Assembly (NCBI GenBank): GCA_963576565.1
Contig: OY755042.1
Coordinates: 112,025,314 to 112,089,313, forward strand
Direction: 5' to 3'
From: Aspidapion aeneum
Lineage: Eukaryota; Arthropoda; Insecta; Coleoptera; Brentidae
DNA: 64,000 nt
Under the pieces are notes generated by a model. It did not search any database. It was not told where the DNA came from and saw only the letters and a list, made by a program, of their open reading frames with translations. Positions 43,771 through 55,410 of the stretch are shown here, piece by piece. Positions within the stretch are counted from its first letter, which is position 1. Each line of letters opens with the position of its first letter. Position numbers and translations under genes: made by a program.

Positions 43771-45085
43771 CCGCAACTTGGTGTTTTTGTTGATAAACTA
43801 TATAGTTTTTAACATATGAGCTTTCAAGGTTTGACCATTTTGGTCTTGGGAATTCCCTACCCTAAAATTCGCTAAATGACTTTTTTCCGAATCTTAACTC
43901 AGGGTACGGTTTTCTCACCTCACTATGGCCTCATCATACTGCTCCTTGATGCTTTTGTTGATAAATTGTATAGTTTGTCAAATATGAATTTTCAAAGTGT
44001 GGTCATTTTGGTCTTATGGGATTTCCTACCCTAAAATTCGCTAGATGACGAATTTTTGACTCTTTACTCAGGGTGTCGTTTTGTGGTATCCCTATGGCCT
44101 TACCATACTGCAACTTGGTGCTTTTAATGATAAACTATATGGTTTTTATAATATGAATTTTCAAAGTTTGACCATTTTGGTCTTATGGGATTCCCTATCC
44201 TAAAATTCGCTAAATGACATTTTTCCGAATCTTAACTCAGGGTGTCATTTTTTCGCATCTCTCTGGCCTCACCAAACTGCAACTCGGTTCTTTTGTTGAT
44301 AAGCTATATAGTTTTTAAAATATGAGTTTTCAAAGTTTATGGTCTTTCTTACCCTAAAATTAGCTAAAAGACGTTTTTTCGAATCTTAACTCAGGGTGTG
44401 GTTTTTTCGCATCTCTATGGCCCCACCATACTGCAAATCGGTAGTTTTGTTGATAAACTAAATAGTTTTTAAAATATGAATTTTCAAAATTTGGCAATTT
44501 TGGTCTTATGGGATTCTCTATCCTAAAATTCGCTAAAAGACGTTTTTCGAATCTTAACTCAGGGTGTGGTTTTTTCGCATCACTATGGCCATACCATATC
44601 AAAACAGTGCGTTTGTTAATAAACTATATAGCTTTTAAAATATCAATTTTCAAAGTTTGGTCATTTTGGTCTTATGGGATTCCCTACCCTAAAATTCGCT
44701 AAATGACGTTTTTCAGAATCTTAACACGGGGTGTGGTTTTTTCGCATCTCTAAAGCCCTATCATACTGCAACTCGGTGCTTTTGGTGATAAACTATATAG
44801 TTTTTGAAATATGAAGTTTCAAAATTTGGCGATTCTGGTCTTATGGGATTCCCTACCCTAAAATTCGCTAAATGACGTTTTTCTGAATCTTAACACAGGG
44901 TGTGGGCTTTTCGCATCTGTATAGCCCTATCATACTGCAACTTGATGCTTTTGTTGATAAACTATATAGTTTTTGAAATATGAATTTTCAAAAATTGGCC
45001 ATTTTGGTCTTATGGGATTCCCTACCCTAAACAGGGTGTGGTTTTTTCGCATCTCTATGGCCCCACCCACAATACTGCAATATAT
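43771..45085. repeat. Satellite array, about 169-bp monomers
   Basis: Anchoring on TTGATAAACTATAT gives starts at 43791, 43959, 44128, 44297, 44451, 44617, 44786 and 44955: spacings of 168, 169, 169, 154, 166, 169 and 169. Each monomer contains TTTTGGTCTTATGGGATT, CCTAAAATTCGCTAAATGAC and TCTTAACTCAGGGTGTGG. Part monomers upstream at 41800-41988 and 42873-43061 belong to the same array. The frames at 44360-45275 follow from the repetition. Confidence 0.9.
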
Positions 45086-45610
45086 ATATATGTTAGCTCC
45101 CGCTAAATTTCGCGGTTGTTTATATATTTTTAAAACCACACAATTGTATGAAGGACAGAGTGCATTTGCGCATTTTGGACATGCGCACCAACAACCAGAG
45201 AGATCCTTTGTCAAGCGCCTCGAGAAATGGCGTGTTAATTTCGTTCTCCAACTATTTTCAAATATCTACACCTGAAAATGCTCGATTTTGGTGTACTGAA
45301 GCATAGAAAAGAAACTTCAGCCCTTCAGCTACGTGGTGACATCATTAGATCCAATCAGGGGCCCCTTAGAACGTGGAGAAAGTGGCTGCAAACTGGTGAG
45401 TGCATTTGTATCTGATTGCCGTTGTGTGGTTCCAACAATTAACCTATGGACCTTATTAATTATTTCGTAATTCATATCAATATATTTATGTTTGCTCGCG
45501 CTTCATTTAATTAAAATATTTACAGTCCATTGCAGTTATCGTTTTTTCTAACCGCGGCTAACATATATATACAAGTTTTATGTTGTTTTTACTTCAAGGA
45601 AGTATACTTT
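45086..45610. other. No feature recognised
   Basis: Starts just after a (TA)n run. The plus frame 44973-45275 crosses the satellite edge and carries no motif. Confidence 0.35.
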
Positions 45611-46057
45611 ATGCTCCCAAACATCGAAACAGAGGCCTTTTTGGATATTTAGAGTGCGAATTTGGAGAAACGCTCGGACACGTCGATTTTGTTTACGAGG
45701 GGACACTTTGGGTATCTTGAAATTTTCGTAGCGCGAATATCTTTACAACCATGTAAAAATTTCGAAAATCCATTGAGATATTTGCTTTCAAATTTTCAAA
45801 TTTAACATGGAATGATAAAATTAAAATTAAATCCAAAAAATAATAAAATTCTAATTCTAAAACTATGGATAGATTTTTGAAATTTTTACACGGTTGTAAG
45901 GACATTCAAAAGGCCTTCAAAACAAGGTATCACAATACCCACTTTCCCTATTCACAATATAGGGGCAAAGTATACCCCTCGAAGATGGTGCGTGCTACAA
46001 AAATTACAGGATAGCCAAAAAGTGTCCCCCTCGCAAACAAAATCGACGTGTTCGAGC

Positions 46058-46877
46058 CAGTGGCAGTTTTTCCATAAGTGCACTCCCAAATGTTACTTAA
46101 AAAAATATTAAAACTTGATCATTCTTTAATTTAATTAATAATTACCCCAAAAGGAATTCACTAAGGGCTGGAATATTATCTAGAAATTAATACCCGGTAT
46201 GTATGTGTTTGTATTCGTGTTCAAACCAGCCTCCGGTGAATGGAACTGGACTGGAACCAAATTCTATGTACCGTAGATGTTATGTCTCCTGCTTATTACG
46301 AAATATAGAAAGAGAGGACGACATGTCCCAATAGAATTTTACAGTACATAGAATCTGAACCTTCCTTCGGCACCGCGCTTATACAAAAACTAGGCTTGTT
46401 GCCGCCCGCACCCCCGTGATGCCCCCCGCGACCACGTTTCGCGTTGCATGTTATAGCAGCTCACGGGCACATTTAATTAGTGCGCTTAGACAACAATTAT
46501 CGTTCAGGCGCTGGCAGTTTGTTTTGTTTTCGACGATTTGGTGTTTACGACAATGGCGGAAGTTACTAATTTTGATAGCATTAGCGTGCAATATTTAAAG
46601 AGAATTAAATTTTCATCTTTGCCATTAGAAGAGAAAATATGTAAACTAGGTATGATACATTTATTATTTATTTATAAAAACAATAATAATAGGTAGGTAA
46701 CTAATATCTAACTAAATATCTCATTTTTTAATTCTTTGCTCTAAATTATATGATATGACGGCCCACTCGATGGCCCAAAAAGTTAAAGTGGCACCCAAAA
46801 AAAATTTTGCCTGGGTCGCAAATTTTTTTTTTTTTTTGGTGTGCACCCCCAAAGTTGTTTACCACGCGCCGCCACTG
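46058..46877 (+). mobile_element. hAT element, 820 bp, internally deleted
   Basis: Ends CAGTGGCAG.. and ..CCGCCACTG. Flanks GTTCGAGC (46050-46057) and GTCCGAGC (46878-46885) match at 7 of 8 and fall inside the right arm of the foldback element. A first transposase exon survives, but the remainder of the gene is deleted. Confidence 0.8.
46553..46649 (+). pseudogene. First exon of a hAT transposase, splice donor intact
   Basis: ATG at 46553-46555 opens MAEVTNFDSISVQYLKRIKF, then SSLPLEEKICKL, ending AG|GTATGA at 46649/46650. The pattern (short acidic start, S-x-x-Y-L, S-S-L-x-x-E-x-K, K-L-G) is the leader of ZMYM1-like hAT transposases, and the same region in the relic at the window start continues KSLGSHRPDL. 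32 codons plus one base fit a phase-1 exon. No second exon is seen before the right end at 46877, where a (T)n and G-run stretch takes over. I call it a remnant. Confidence 0.6.
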
Positions 46878-46940
46878 GTCCGAGCGTTTCTCCAAATTCG
46901 CACTCTTAATAAAATGCCTCTGTTTCGATGTTCGTGAGAC

Positions 46941-47439
46941 TGTATATAAATTTAATGTCGAACTGTGGGATGAATAAACTTTATCGTGGTGGTAAAAAGG
47001 GTCTTTGAGTAGATGATGAGTGGATAGCTTATTAAAAATATCCTCGTTGTGATATCAGCTAGCTATTTTCGAACGTTGCGTCACCGTTTAATTTCAAATT
47101 AATGGCTATTTTTTTACTATAAAAGATGTTGATTTGATTTGTTTATAAATTTGATCAAAATTGGATACCTAATAAATTGCAAACAAATAAAAATTTTAAA
47201 ATGGTAATATAATACTCATTAATTTGTGAAATGCTTATAATTAGATATAAATAAATTACGATAAGAAAATACTTAAAATATAAAAATTTTTTCGCTAAAA
47301 CACAATTTTAGGACGTGCCTCATTTTAACGTTAACCAACTGCCATATTAATAAGCTCAACATTTTTGTTGGTATTCTCCATAAAACTGCGAAAAAATCAT
47401 TTCACAATGAAAATAATTTTAAACTTGTCAAAACATTCT
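46941..47439. other. No feature recognised
   Basis: AT-rich DNA before the RTE fragment. Confidence 0.35.
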
Positions 47440-48175
47440 TCACTTTTTTTTAGTCGGTTTAGAACGTTTTTCTACGTTGTCCGACGCCTATTCTCCACCT
47501 CCTTCGATCCTGACAATCATCTTCTGTCAGATTTTTTTGACTCATTGAACTTTGGACTGACTGTTGCTATTCTAGTTTAGGACGCCCTCTTTTTCTGCGC
47601 CCTGTTGGTTGCCATTCTAGGACCTTCGTCGTTCATCCATTGTACAAGGCCGTCCCATATCAGTTGCCTTTTAGTGATATCATCCGTTATGCTTCCCTCG
47701 ATTCCCATTCTTTCTTTTATGATTTCATTTCTTATGTGATCTGTTCTAGATATTCTCATTGATCTTCTTATTGCATCCACTTAGACACTTTTCATTTTTG
47801 TTTTGTATTTTTCTGTCACGGGACAAGTCTCTACTCCATACAACAGCGTGCTTTTCACCATTGTTTCATATATGTTAAATTTTACATTCTTTTTTATCTC
47901 TCTGCTCCATAAAATACTGTTAAGACATCCAATAACCTTTTTTGCTTTTAGTATTCTTTTTTCCAGTTCTTTACAGTCTGTTCCTATCTTATCAAATGTG
48001 ACACCCAACTATACATACTCCGTTGTCTAGTTCTAACTCACGGGATTCGTTTCCAATACATAAGTACTGTGTCTTGTCCACGATCACTGTTAATCCCCAC
48101 TTTTGGTAGTCTTCCATTAACTTTCTCATCATATATTCCATATCTTCTTTATCTTTAAACTTAACTACAAATATT
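47440..48175 (-). pseudogene. RTE-type LINE, 3' end fragment (copy 2)
   Basis: Minus strand: MEDYQKWGLTVIVDKTQYLC near 48120, then VTFDKIGTDCKELEKRILKA, IGCLNSILWSREIKKNVKFN, STLLYGVETCPVTEKYKTK, a stop, then MDAIRRSMRISRTDHIRNEI, GSITDDITKRQLIWDGLVQW, and an RRRWRIG-type end. L-L-Y-G-V/A-E-T is the conserved post-RT block of RTE elements, and the H-V-Q-R-M site is changed to LVQWM. Compared with 19412-19915 this copy is longer at its 5' side but lacks several codons after RMNDE. Several stops, so dead. Confidence 0.85.
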
Positions 48176-48769
48176 TAAAACAAAACAAATATATGAGTTT
48201 GGAACACTGTTCAAGTTTTGGTTGATTAAAATGTCAATATAAAATAACATAACCACTAGTAGCCTGCGTAATTCGACCATAAGTAACGTCAAACATTGTC
48301 CTTTAGTAATGGTTAAGGTTTAAATCAGGTAACTGCGCATGCCTCAAATAAAGGACAAGTTAAAAATGGAATATGCAAAAGGACCCTAATATCTGTTTGT
48401 ACCTTTTTAATATTAAAAACTAAAAAAATTCATCCTTGACATACATATTCCTAAAAGTAGGTTAATAATATTTGTTAATATCTCTGCTCTGCTTTATTCA
48501 AAAAACGGTTGTGGTGGTTATGAGCCACGTTACCATTTACCATATTAACTAACTTGATTTTTACAGGATCGGATGATGAGATGGATTGGAATTTATACAA
48601 GAGTCTGTGATTCTCGGAATCTTTAATTCATTGATCCGTGTAGTGCTAAAATACATTGCAGGTCGGAGTGAGTCATTTCTGTAGAATGTATTTATATTTT
48701 CGCATATTTTTTTTACCAAACAGAAATCGGCAAAATAAAAAACCATAACAATAAATGCTTGGAGTGAAC
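48176..48769. other. No feature recognised
   Basis: Spacer between two LINE fragments of different RTE families. No motif. Confidence 0.35.
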
Positions 48770-49530
48770 TTTTGATACCTATGACTTTTTCGAATTCTAT
48801 CCATCTATTTAGCCTTCTTCGATCCATCTTTAAACATAGGCCTCCCCCAATATCTTACACTCTTCCCTGTCTGTTGCCGTGTTCATCCATCTCATTTGGG
48901 GGTCTTCCCCTACTTCTTTTATTTTCCCAACGTCTCCAGTTTACAATACAATCTGATATTAGAACCGCCAAATTTCCATTTGAATTTGTGCTACTTCTCT
49001 TTTCATCCCTTACTTTTATTTTATTTTTTATCCAATTCTTCCTTTTTCTAACTGTTAGCTTTATATGTAAAATTTGTCTTTTCATTGATCTTTGGGCATT
49101 TGTTACCTTATCCATGTTTGATTGTGTTTTGAGGTACTGAGAATATTTTTTATTTTTTAAATTGTAGCTTATTTTACCGAATGCTGCCCAGGCCAATATT
49201 ACTCGTCTCTTGATTTCAGCTGTTTGGTTTTCTTTTTTTATTTGTCCCAGGTATATATCTTCATCTACTTGTTCTATTTTCTCTTGGTTTATTCTGATCG
49301 TGATATCTTCATCTGTGTATGTTATGATTTTAGTTTTAGTGTAGTTCATTCTCAAGCCTATTTTTTTAGCTGCTGTATCCAGTTCTTCCAGCCTTTTTAT
49401 CAGTTCTTCTTTCTTATCTGTTATTAAGGCGATATCATCAGCATACGTAGGTGGTTCAAGTATTGTCCGTTTACTTTAATAACCTATTTCTTCCCAATCT
49501 AAGTTTTTAAAAACATCTTCTATTTCTCTT
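48770..49530 (-). pseudogene. Second RTE family, reverse transcriptase 3' half
   Basis: Minus strand: YADDIALITDKKEELIKRL near 49450 holds the YADD catalytic motif, followed by LRMNYTKTKIITYTDEDITI, EKIEQVDEDIYLGQI, KVTNAQRSMKRQILHIKLTV, KNWIKNKIKVRDE, NWRRWENKRSRGRPP, and after a shift LGEAYV-RWIEEG-like sequence. These match, in order, the palm, the Y-L-G block and the C-terminal R-S-R-G-R-P-P tail of RTE-clade ORF2. A segment after WAAFGKISYNLK is deleted compared with the family (the L-x-Y-G block is gone). 166 residues are open, flanked by breaks. Confidence 0.85.
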
Positions 49531-50159
49531 GTTGATCAGGCAGTCTGCACCACCCAACCTCTGTATCAACGAGATTCGAACTCGCCACAGTATCAATTTG
49601 AAATTCAGATATGGCGTCTTAACAAAGTTTTATTAAACTGAATTAGAATTTAATGTTAATTTAATGTTAAAACTTTGAAGCGCAATAAGATTTGAGAATA
49701 TTCTCGATCATAAAAACTTTAGAGCTCTATAATTTTGGTTCAGACACACTTTTATACTGCAAATCGATAGAGTCGTGGAGTTATAGCAAGACCGTACCTA
49801 GGGCGGGATTAAGGGGAATCAATCGCCTCGATATACCGCGTGGCCAGCCTTTTATCTAGGGGTAGGATTTTTGTATGGGCCTTGCATTGGGGAACAGACC
49901 AACGCTGTCAGTTTAGCGAAAATATCAATATAATCCGCTACTTGATTCGCGAAAGGTTAACTTTTCAGTTTTATGTAAGTGCATTCATCAAACGGGGTGA
50001 TAAACAACCAGAATAATACCTTAAAATTCTGCTTGTTCCTAAATGTAAATAATTCACTTACTTTTACAAAGAAACAGAATTTTAAAGTGTTATTCTTGTT
50101 ATTGATTTTCGTTTCACATTCACTAAATTTAAATTTTTTACACCACAGTTTACCAGTCT
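49531..50159. other. No firm feature
   Basis: CGAGATTCGAACTCGCC near 49569 resembles a tRNA B-box read on the minus strand, but no A-box or cloverleaf is visible. Confidence 0.3.
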
Positions 50160-50870
50160 AGATTAAGCCAACTGTTAGTTAAAAAAAATTGTTTTAAATT
50201 AAGCACACTACTGGAGCGGTAAATATGAAATATTGTTTATCATGTTACACAACGTTTAAATGGAAATTTTATTATCTACAACGAAGTGAAAAACAATTTT
50301 TTTGATAAAGGGTATGGTAAGTAATTAAATGGCTCCCATTTACGGACGTCGCTGGCGGGTTCGTTGTAAGTCAGACCCCATCGAGTTATACACCGTTGAA
50401 AAGAGAATTGTACTGTCAATAAAGTGCATCATAGCGTTTTTTTAAATTAGGCTTAGTTTTTGAAAAAATTAGATAAAACTTGTAACAAAAATATTTTAAT
50501 TTGTGATTTTTAAAAATGGGTTAAATTTACGGGCGCCTCTGAATTTATAACCATGAAACCAATCCGACTTTTTGGTACAGCATTTTAAAGGAAATTTTAT
50601 TTGCTACAATAATGTATAACACATTTTGTTCTATAAACATTGGTTTAAAAAAAAATCGAATAAATCATGGAAAAAACATGGATATTTTTTTACTTTTTTA
50701 AATTACTTCGATTAACGGACGCCGCTGAAGAGTTTATAAATAGTTGACCCCCATCGAGTTGTACCTTTTTTGAAAGATAATTTCATTGTCTACAATAAAG
50801 TATATTACACATTTTTCTTTTAAAAGCGTATTTTTTGAGAAAATTTGAGAAAACCTAAATATGTTTTATT
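50160..50870. repeat. Diverged tandem repeats, about 185-bp units
   Basis: GGACGTCGCTGG (50345), GGGCGCCTCTG (50531) and GGACGCCGCTG (50716) anchor three units 185-186 bp apart. Each is followed by a CATCGAGTT-like block and a CTACAATAAAGTATA-like block. Identity between units is low, so the array is old. Confidence 0.5.
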
Positions 50871-52146
50871 TTGGGGGGTCTGGGGGGGTATTTGAAGAGG
50901 TGGTTAGTTTAAGGAGGTGTTTAACCCCTAAGCTCTCTTACCTTTTTGTACGTCACTAAATTTACACAAAAAAATAAAAATAAATAAAAAACGTGCCGTT
51001 TAAAGCACTAAATTTTAAAAAAATACTCTATGTTAAAAGTTACTCCCACTCCATTACAATATTTAAAAATACATCTAAAGAATGGATTTTGTAGCTGATA
51101 AAATTCTCTACAAGATATGTTCTTAGAACTTTTACCCTAGAACAAAGTATTTCGGAGCTTATACCGTCTAAAATAGAAAAAAATCTGAAAATTTGCCCAA
51201 GCACGTGATTTTAGTCATTTTTGGAAATTACCTAGCTCCGTTACTGCTGCTCGCAGAACAACCATGGTACCACCCAATTGTAGATAATTATATCCTCTAA
51301 AAAATTTCATATAACTCTTTTTGCGATTTAGTGTACTGGAACGAAATTAAAGGCAAACAACTAAAAAAAGTGCCAATTTTTGATGGTTTTTTGATGGAGG
51401 AGGGAGCACAGATTTTTAACTACCCTCCTGAGCTTAACAACATATCCAAAATTCAGAACTACCGGACCTTTTCTAGGGTAACCCCCCTATTTTGGCTTCT
51501 ATTCATTGACTATAACAACCGAGTTTCCCATTAAATCCCATCGAAAATGGGACACGCTGTACACGTATACATAATTGTTTTGGCATTGTACCTATATGTC
51601 ATCAAAAACAAACGGGAAAAAATCCAAAAAAACAATCAAAAAAGACCTTCAATAGACGGAACTTTAAACTTATTTTTAGCGGTGTCTGCTATAAAACAAT
51701 ACATACGTTACTTCTTCAGATTAAGTAACACAAATATTAGGAAGTGCTTAAAAAAATAACCGTTAAAAGTTTTATTTGTAAAAACGTAACAATGGATTTT
51801 TCTCACACTAAGTCAAGTTGAAAAATTGGCCGTTCTTTTAATTGTAAGGTTAAAAAAATATATGGCATGTCTAATTTATTAAAATTATACTTATCAGCTC
51901 TTCGGATGTAACATAGTGAACTTTGCCTATTATTGTATTATTTTTCCTGGTTAGTTAATAGCAAGAAACAATTTTAACACTACTAACTGATTTTTTTATA
52001 AATAAACAATTAATAAATTGTTACTGATTATTGTTTTATAAAACTGGGGCATCAGGAAAGAACCTTGAAGAGTTCAAGTTTATGGGAAAGCTTTGACTTC
52101 AATGTAATTTGAATTTCAACAATTTTGGAGATTAAAGAAGAATATA
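50871..52146. other. No feature recognised
   Basis: AT-rich. The plus frames at 51331-51759 are open but motif-free, and I do not support them as genes. Confidence 0.35.
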
Positions 52147-53514
52147 AGGTGACTTGGGGCAAGTGCGACTATGGGGCAAGAGCAACTAAAACCTTCAAAA
52201 GTAAAGCTGTAAGCAATAATTACAATTTGTTTAAATAAACTATATCCTACTAGGCTTGGCAACTCCGCGTACTAAGTATCTGAAGCAAAACGGGCTCACG
52301 CTTTACTCCAGTCGGCTTTTGTCTGCTGCCCTAATCAGTACAGGCGGACATCGAGTACACGTTTCATTTTTTAAATCAATTTCCTGTCGATTTTTTTTGT
52401 GAAAATTTTAGTTTGACCTGTTTGAGGTAAATCTTCTAGTCTATATATTGCCATTTGATAATGTTTTTCTTGTTTCCTTTTCGGGTTTGTAGAATGGAGC
52501 ATGTCGCACTTGCCTCCCCCGAAATGCGCTACCGGGGCTAGTGCGTTTTTTGCCTTTGGGGTAGGTGCGTTTTTCAGTCGCACTGTTAAATACGCGAGAA
52601 AAAGCTTTCTTAAAAAAAATACGCTTTTTACATTCCCCCCAATTGAAGATACAGTCGAACCTCTCTAACTCGAACCTCTATAACTCGAACCCCTCTATAA
52701 CTCGAACCTTTTAAGCGGTCCCTGCACTTTTTACATGTATTTTAACCTATGTAACTCGAGTTTCTATAACTCCAACTCTCTATAACTCGAACTGTTTTGG
52801 TTGTCCTTTCAGGTTCAAGTTATAGAGGTTCGACTGTATTTCAGATGTTCAAAAGGATGACATCATTTTAATTTTACCTGCTCCAGTACTTGGGAGAAGA
52901 GGCGATATGAATTTTCCAGTTTCATTTGACACCTACAATATTCAGTAGATTTAATATTCAGGGATTATATGCTGCCTGTTAGCTCAAAGCTGTTTAGTTA
53001 GTAGTTTTTTCGGGTTTTTTTACATTTGTAAGTTTATTTCTAAGTTTCTGTAAGTTTCCTCGTGTTCCTTTTTTTGTTTAATTTTATGAATATAAAAAGA
53101 AGATTTAAAAAATAATTTTCCCTAGTTTTACCTTCTTTAAAAGTTTGTAAAATGTTAACGGTTAAAGATAAAATCATTCTTCAAAAAATAAAAAAAATCA
53201 AAAACATTTGCAGTAAAAGGCTCTTCCCCCAATAAATCCCCCAATAAATCTACACTACCTAGAAAGCGTTGTTCTGTGTAAAATCACTCTTGCTCCATTT
53301 GAAGGGGCAAGAGCGATTTCGGTCACCAACAAAAAAATTAATTTACAAAAAAATCAGGGTTGCCGCTTTTTAATCAATAATTGTTTATTTAGATAAAAAC
53401 ACTTCAAAAATATTATAGAAGAAAAAGCTTTGAAATTCTGAATAAATTTAAAAAAACATTGCGTTCTAAAGCCGTACTAATAGAAAAAGTGGTTGCACTT
53501 GTCCCAACTCACCT
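52147..53514. mobile_element. TA-flanked DNA element, GGGCAAGTGCG family
   Basis: Left AGGTGACTTGGGGCAAGTGC and right ..GCACTTGTCCCAACTCACCT are inverted, with TA outside (52145-52146, 53515-53516). Repeats of the terminal motif recur inside (GGGGCAAGAGC, GGGGCTAGTGCG, GGGGTAGGTGCG, GGGGCAAGAGCG), probably sub-terminal binding sites. A pogo-type MITE is nested at 52652-52836. No coding frame found. Confidence 0.7.
52652..52836. mobile_element. CAGTCGAACCTC-family MITE, copy 2
   Basis: Starts ACAGTCGAACCTCTCTAACT and ends ..TATAGAGGTTCGACTGT, flanked by TA. Multiple TATAACTCGAA repeats, more than in the 4562 copy. Confidence 0.8.
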
Positions 53515-53516
53515 TA

Positions 53517-54050
53517 AAACTTTTTAGAATTAATTCGCTTTTAATTTCTACTATAGTCAAAGACTCAAAGTATAGGAAGTATATTTCTCTATGGTCAAAG
53601 TAAGTGTGTAATTTCATAGCATTTCAGTCTGATATAAAGTTCAACAGACTAGAAAATTGAGTATTTGGCAAATACCAGAAAATACGACACTAAGCCATAT
53701 TGTAATAAATTTTGTAGAAAGGGTCCACGGCAATATGAAGTCACCATATCTGACAATCGTATAAAGGTTGTTTTTTTAATTTTTGAAAAAATTTGTAGGT
53801 CTGAAAGTTCTTTGGAATTATTTTTTTTTTAATCTTTAAAAAATAAATTTGTCATGTTGGTTTTTAAAATTTTGTACGTTTTTTCCTTATTATTTTTGAA
53901 AAATTTGAGGTTTAAAATTTTTTTAAAAGTTCATCTCATTTCACTGGCTAAACTAGTATTTTTAGTTGGTAGAGGTGTAGATATACCTACTTGATTTTGT
54001 ACTCCAAGTACCTGCTACCTACTTATAAGTACTTCAAGTATGAAGTTTAA
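53517..54050. other. No feature recognised
   Basis: AT-rich spacer. Confidence 0.35.
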
Positions 54051-54059
54051 GAATTTCAG

Positions 54060-55110
54060 GTCAGAATGTCAAAAATTGACAAGTTGATGTTTTTTTTTAA
54101 ATAGAACACCCTGAAAATTATTTCAGATTTTTATAGATTTATTCTTCCTGATTTCAAAAATATATATGTTGGGATCATTTCGTTTATTCGTTTTTTTAAA
54201 GTTTTAAAAACTTAAATTGATTTTGTTTAAAACATCAAGGCAGCTATGAAAAAGACAATCGTATTGACACAAAAAGTAATGCTGTTGCTTTTGTAAGGTA
54301 TAGACTTTATTAATATATACCATCCGCGGTGATTCTACGCAGTAATGTGTGGCGCCGCAAGCCAATAAAAACAAAAAGTAAGACAACAAAAAAAATAATA
54401 TTTAATGCGTCATTGTATTATATTAATATTTAATTTTCACCATAGCCTCCTTGATTATTAATACAATTATTTTGAATAATTCTTATACATTTTCTGCGAA
54501 TAGCTTGATAGATACCCATAGTGCTCAGAATGTTCATTAAGATCGACGATTTCAGGATTGTCTAAAATAACAAGGACAAATATTTGTGAAAATACAATAA
54601 AAAAATAAATAATTTATATAACAAAATATTTATGTCCTCTTCAGCGTTTTTTTCTACTTTTGTAGTTTTTTTTAAGTGTTTTTAAATGAGTTTACTGTAT
54701 TTAAATTGATTTGGCGGGTTGGTTGGCTTCTGCCGGGTTGGTTGTCTTCTGCCGGGTCTGAACATAATACTGATTGAGAGCTATAGATGAGTTTTTATTA
54801 TTTGAGTAAAACAATTTAATCATATCCAGTTTATCTTCCTCGGAAAACACCATCTTTAACCGCTCTTTAAACTAAATTTGACAAGTTGACAAAACAATAG
54901 CGTTACTTTTTGTGTCAAGACGATTGTCTTTTTCATGGCTGCCTTGATGTTCTCAAGAGTATCAATTTGTTATAATATACAAAATAATTCGTACATGAAT
55001 ATTTTTCAATCAGGATGAAAAGTTTTATAAAAATCTAAAATAATATACAGAGTGTTCCATTTATAAAAACTATTGACCTGTAAAATGTTGACATTTGTAA
55101 TTTTTGCTTA
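54060..55110. mobile_element. Foldback element split by another inverted-repeat element
   Basis: Outer arms: AATAGAACACCCTGAAAATT and TTTCAGATTTTTATAGATTT on the left mirror AAAAATCTAAAATAATATAC and ACAGAGTGTTCCATTTAT on the right. The match extends outward into AAATTGACAAGTTGATG / CTATTGACCTG. The part between 54231 and 54951 is a separate element. Confidence 0.55.
54231..54951. mobile_element. 721-bp inverted-repeat element, AACATCAAGGCAGC ends
   Basis: Left AACATCAAGGCAGCTATGAA and right TTCATGGCTGCCTTGATGTT are inverted, and the arms continue through AAAAGACAATCG and GACACAAAAAGTAA to about 55 bp each. I could not find a clear target duplication. Non-coding. Confidence 0.65.
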
Positions 55111-55289
55111 AAATTCTAAACGAAAGATTCTTCAACTTCGTAAAAAATTATGAAACTTATTTTTTTTATATTTTGATATCTATTAAAATAAACGTTATAG
55201 ATATGGTGTAAAAATATATAGGAAAACCCTGTACTTTAAGTACAGGATTAAGTACTTTTATATGAACTCAATAATTAAACAAACGTGGA

Positions 55290-55410
55290 ATTTCGTACGC
55301 GTGAATTTAAAAATCAAACAAGTTTCTTGGCTAATCGGGCAAAAAGGAGTTTTTGTTTCTCTCATATTTTTCCGTGGGTAGCTAAGCTTAACCTCACGGG
55401 GGTCCAAGAT
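55290..55410. mobile_element. Solo arm of the AACCTCACGGGGGTCC foldback family
   Basis: AACAAACGTGGAATTTCGTA through AACCTCACGGGGGTCCAAGA matches one arm of the hairpin at 15527-15770. The second arm is missing, so it is a deleted copy. Confidence 0.75.

Larger units (their letters stand above)
45624..46940. mobile_element. Foldback element, ACATCGAAACAGAGG ends, split by a hAT
   Basis: Left arm: ACATCGAAACAGAGGC, GAGTGCGAATTTGGAGAAAC, GACACGTCGATTTTG. The right arm is its inverse, cut into 46010-46057 (AACAAAATCGACGTGTTCG) and 46878-46934 (TTTCTCCAAATTCGCACTC, GCCTCTGTTTCGATGTT). Arms are about 90 bp. The interior also has a mirrored pair around CATGTAAAAATTTCGAAAAT and TTTGAAATTTTTACACGG. 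Non-coding. Confidence 0.7.

Noticed and set aside
36783..45085. Tandem arrays considered as CRISPR
   Set aside because: Units are contiguous or have no constant repeat with unique spacers, and the DNA is animal.
48772..49140. Plus-strand frame of 122 codons
   Set aside because: Antisense shadow of the RTE fragment on the minus strand.
49560..49610. tRNA-like B-box on the minus strand, possible SINE
   Set aside because: Only one box-like motif; no A-box at the right distance, no cloverleaf, no tail.
51331..51759. Two plus frames of 67 and 70 codons
   Set aside because: No motif, no splice-site pattern, base composition like the surroundings.
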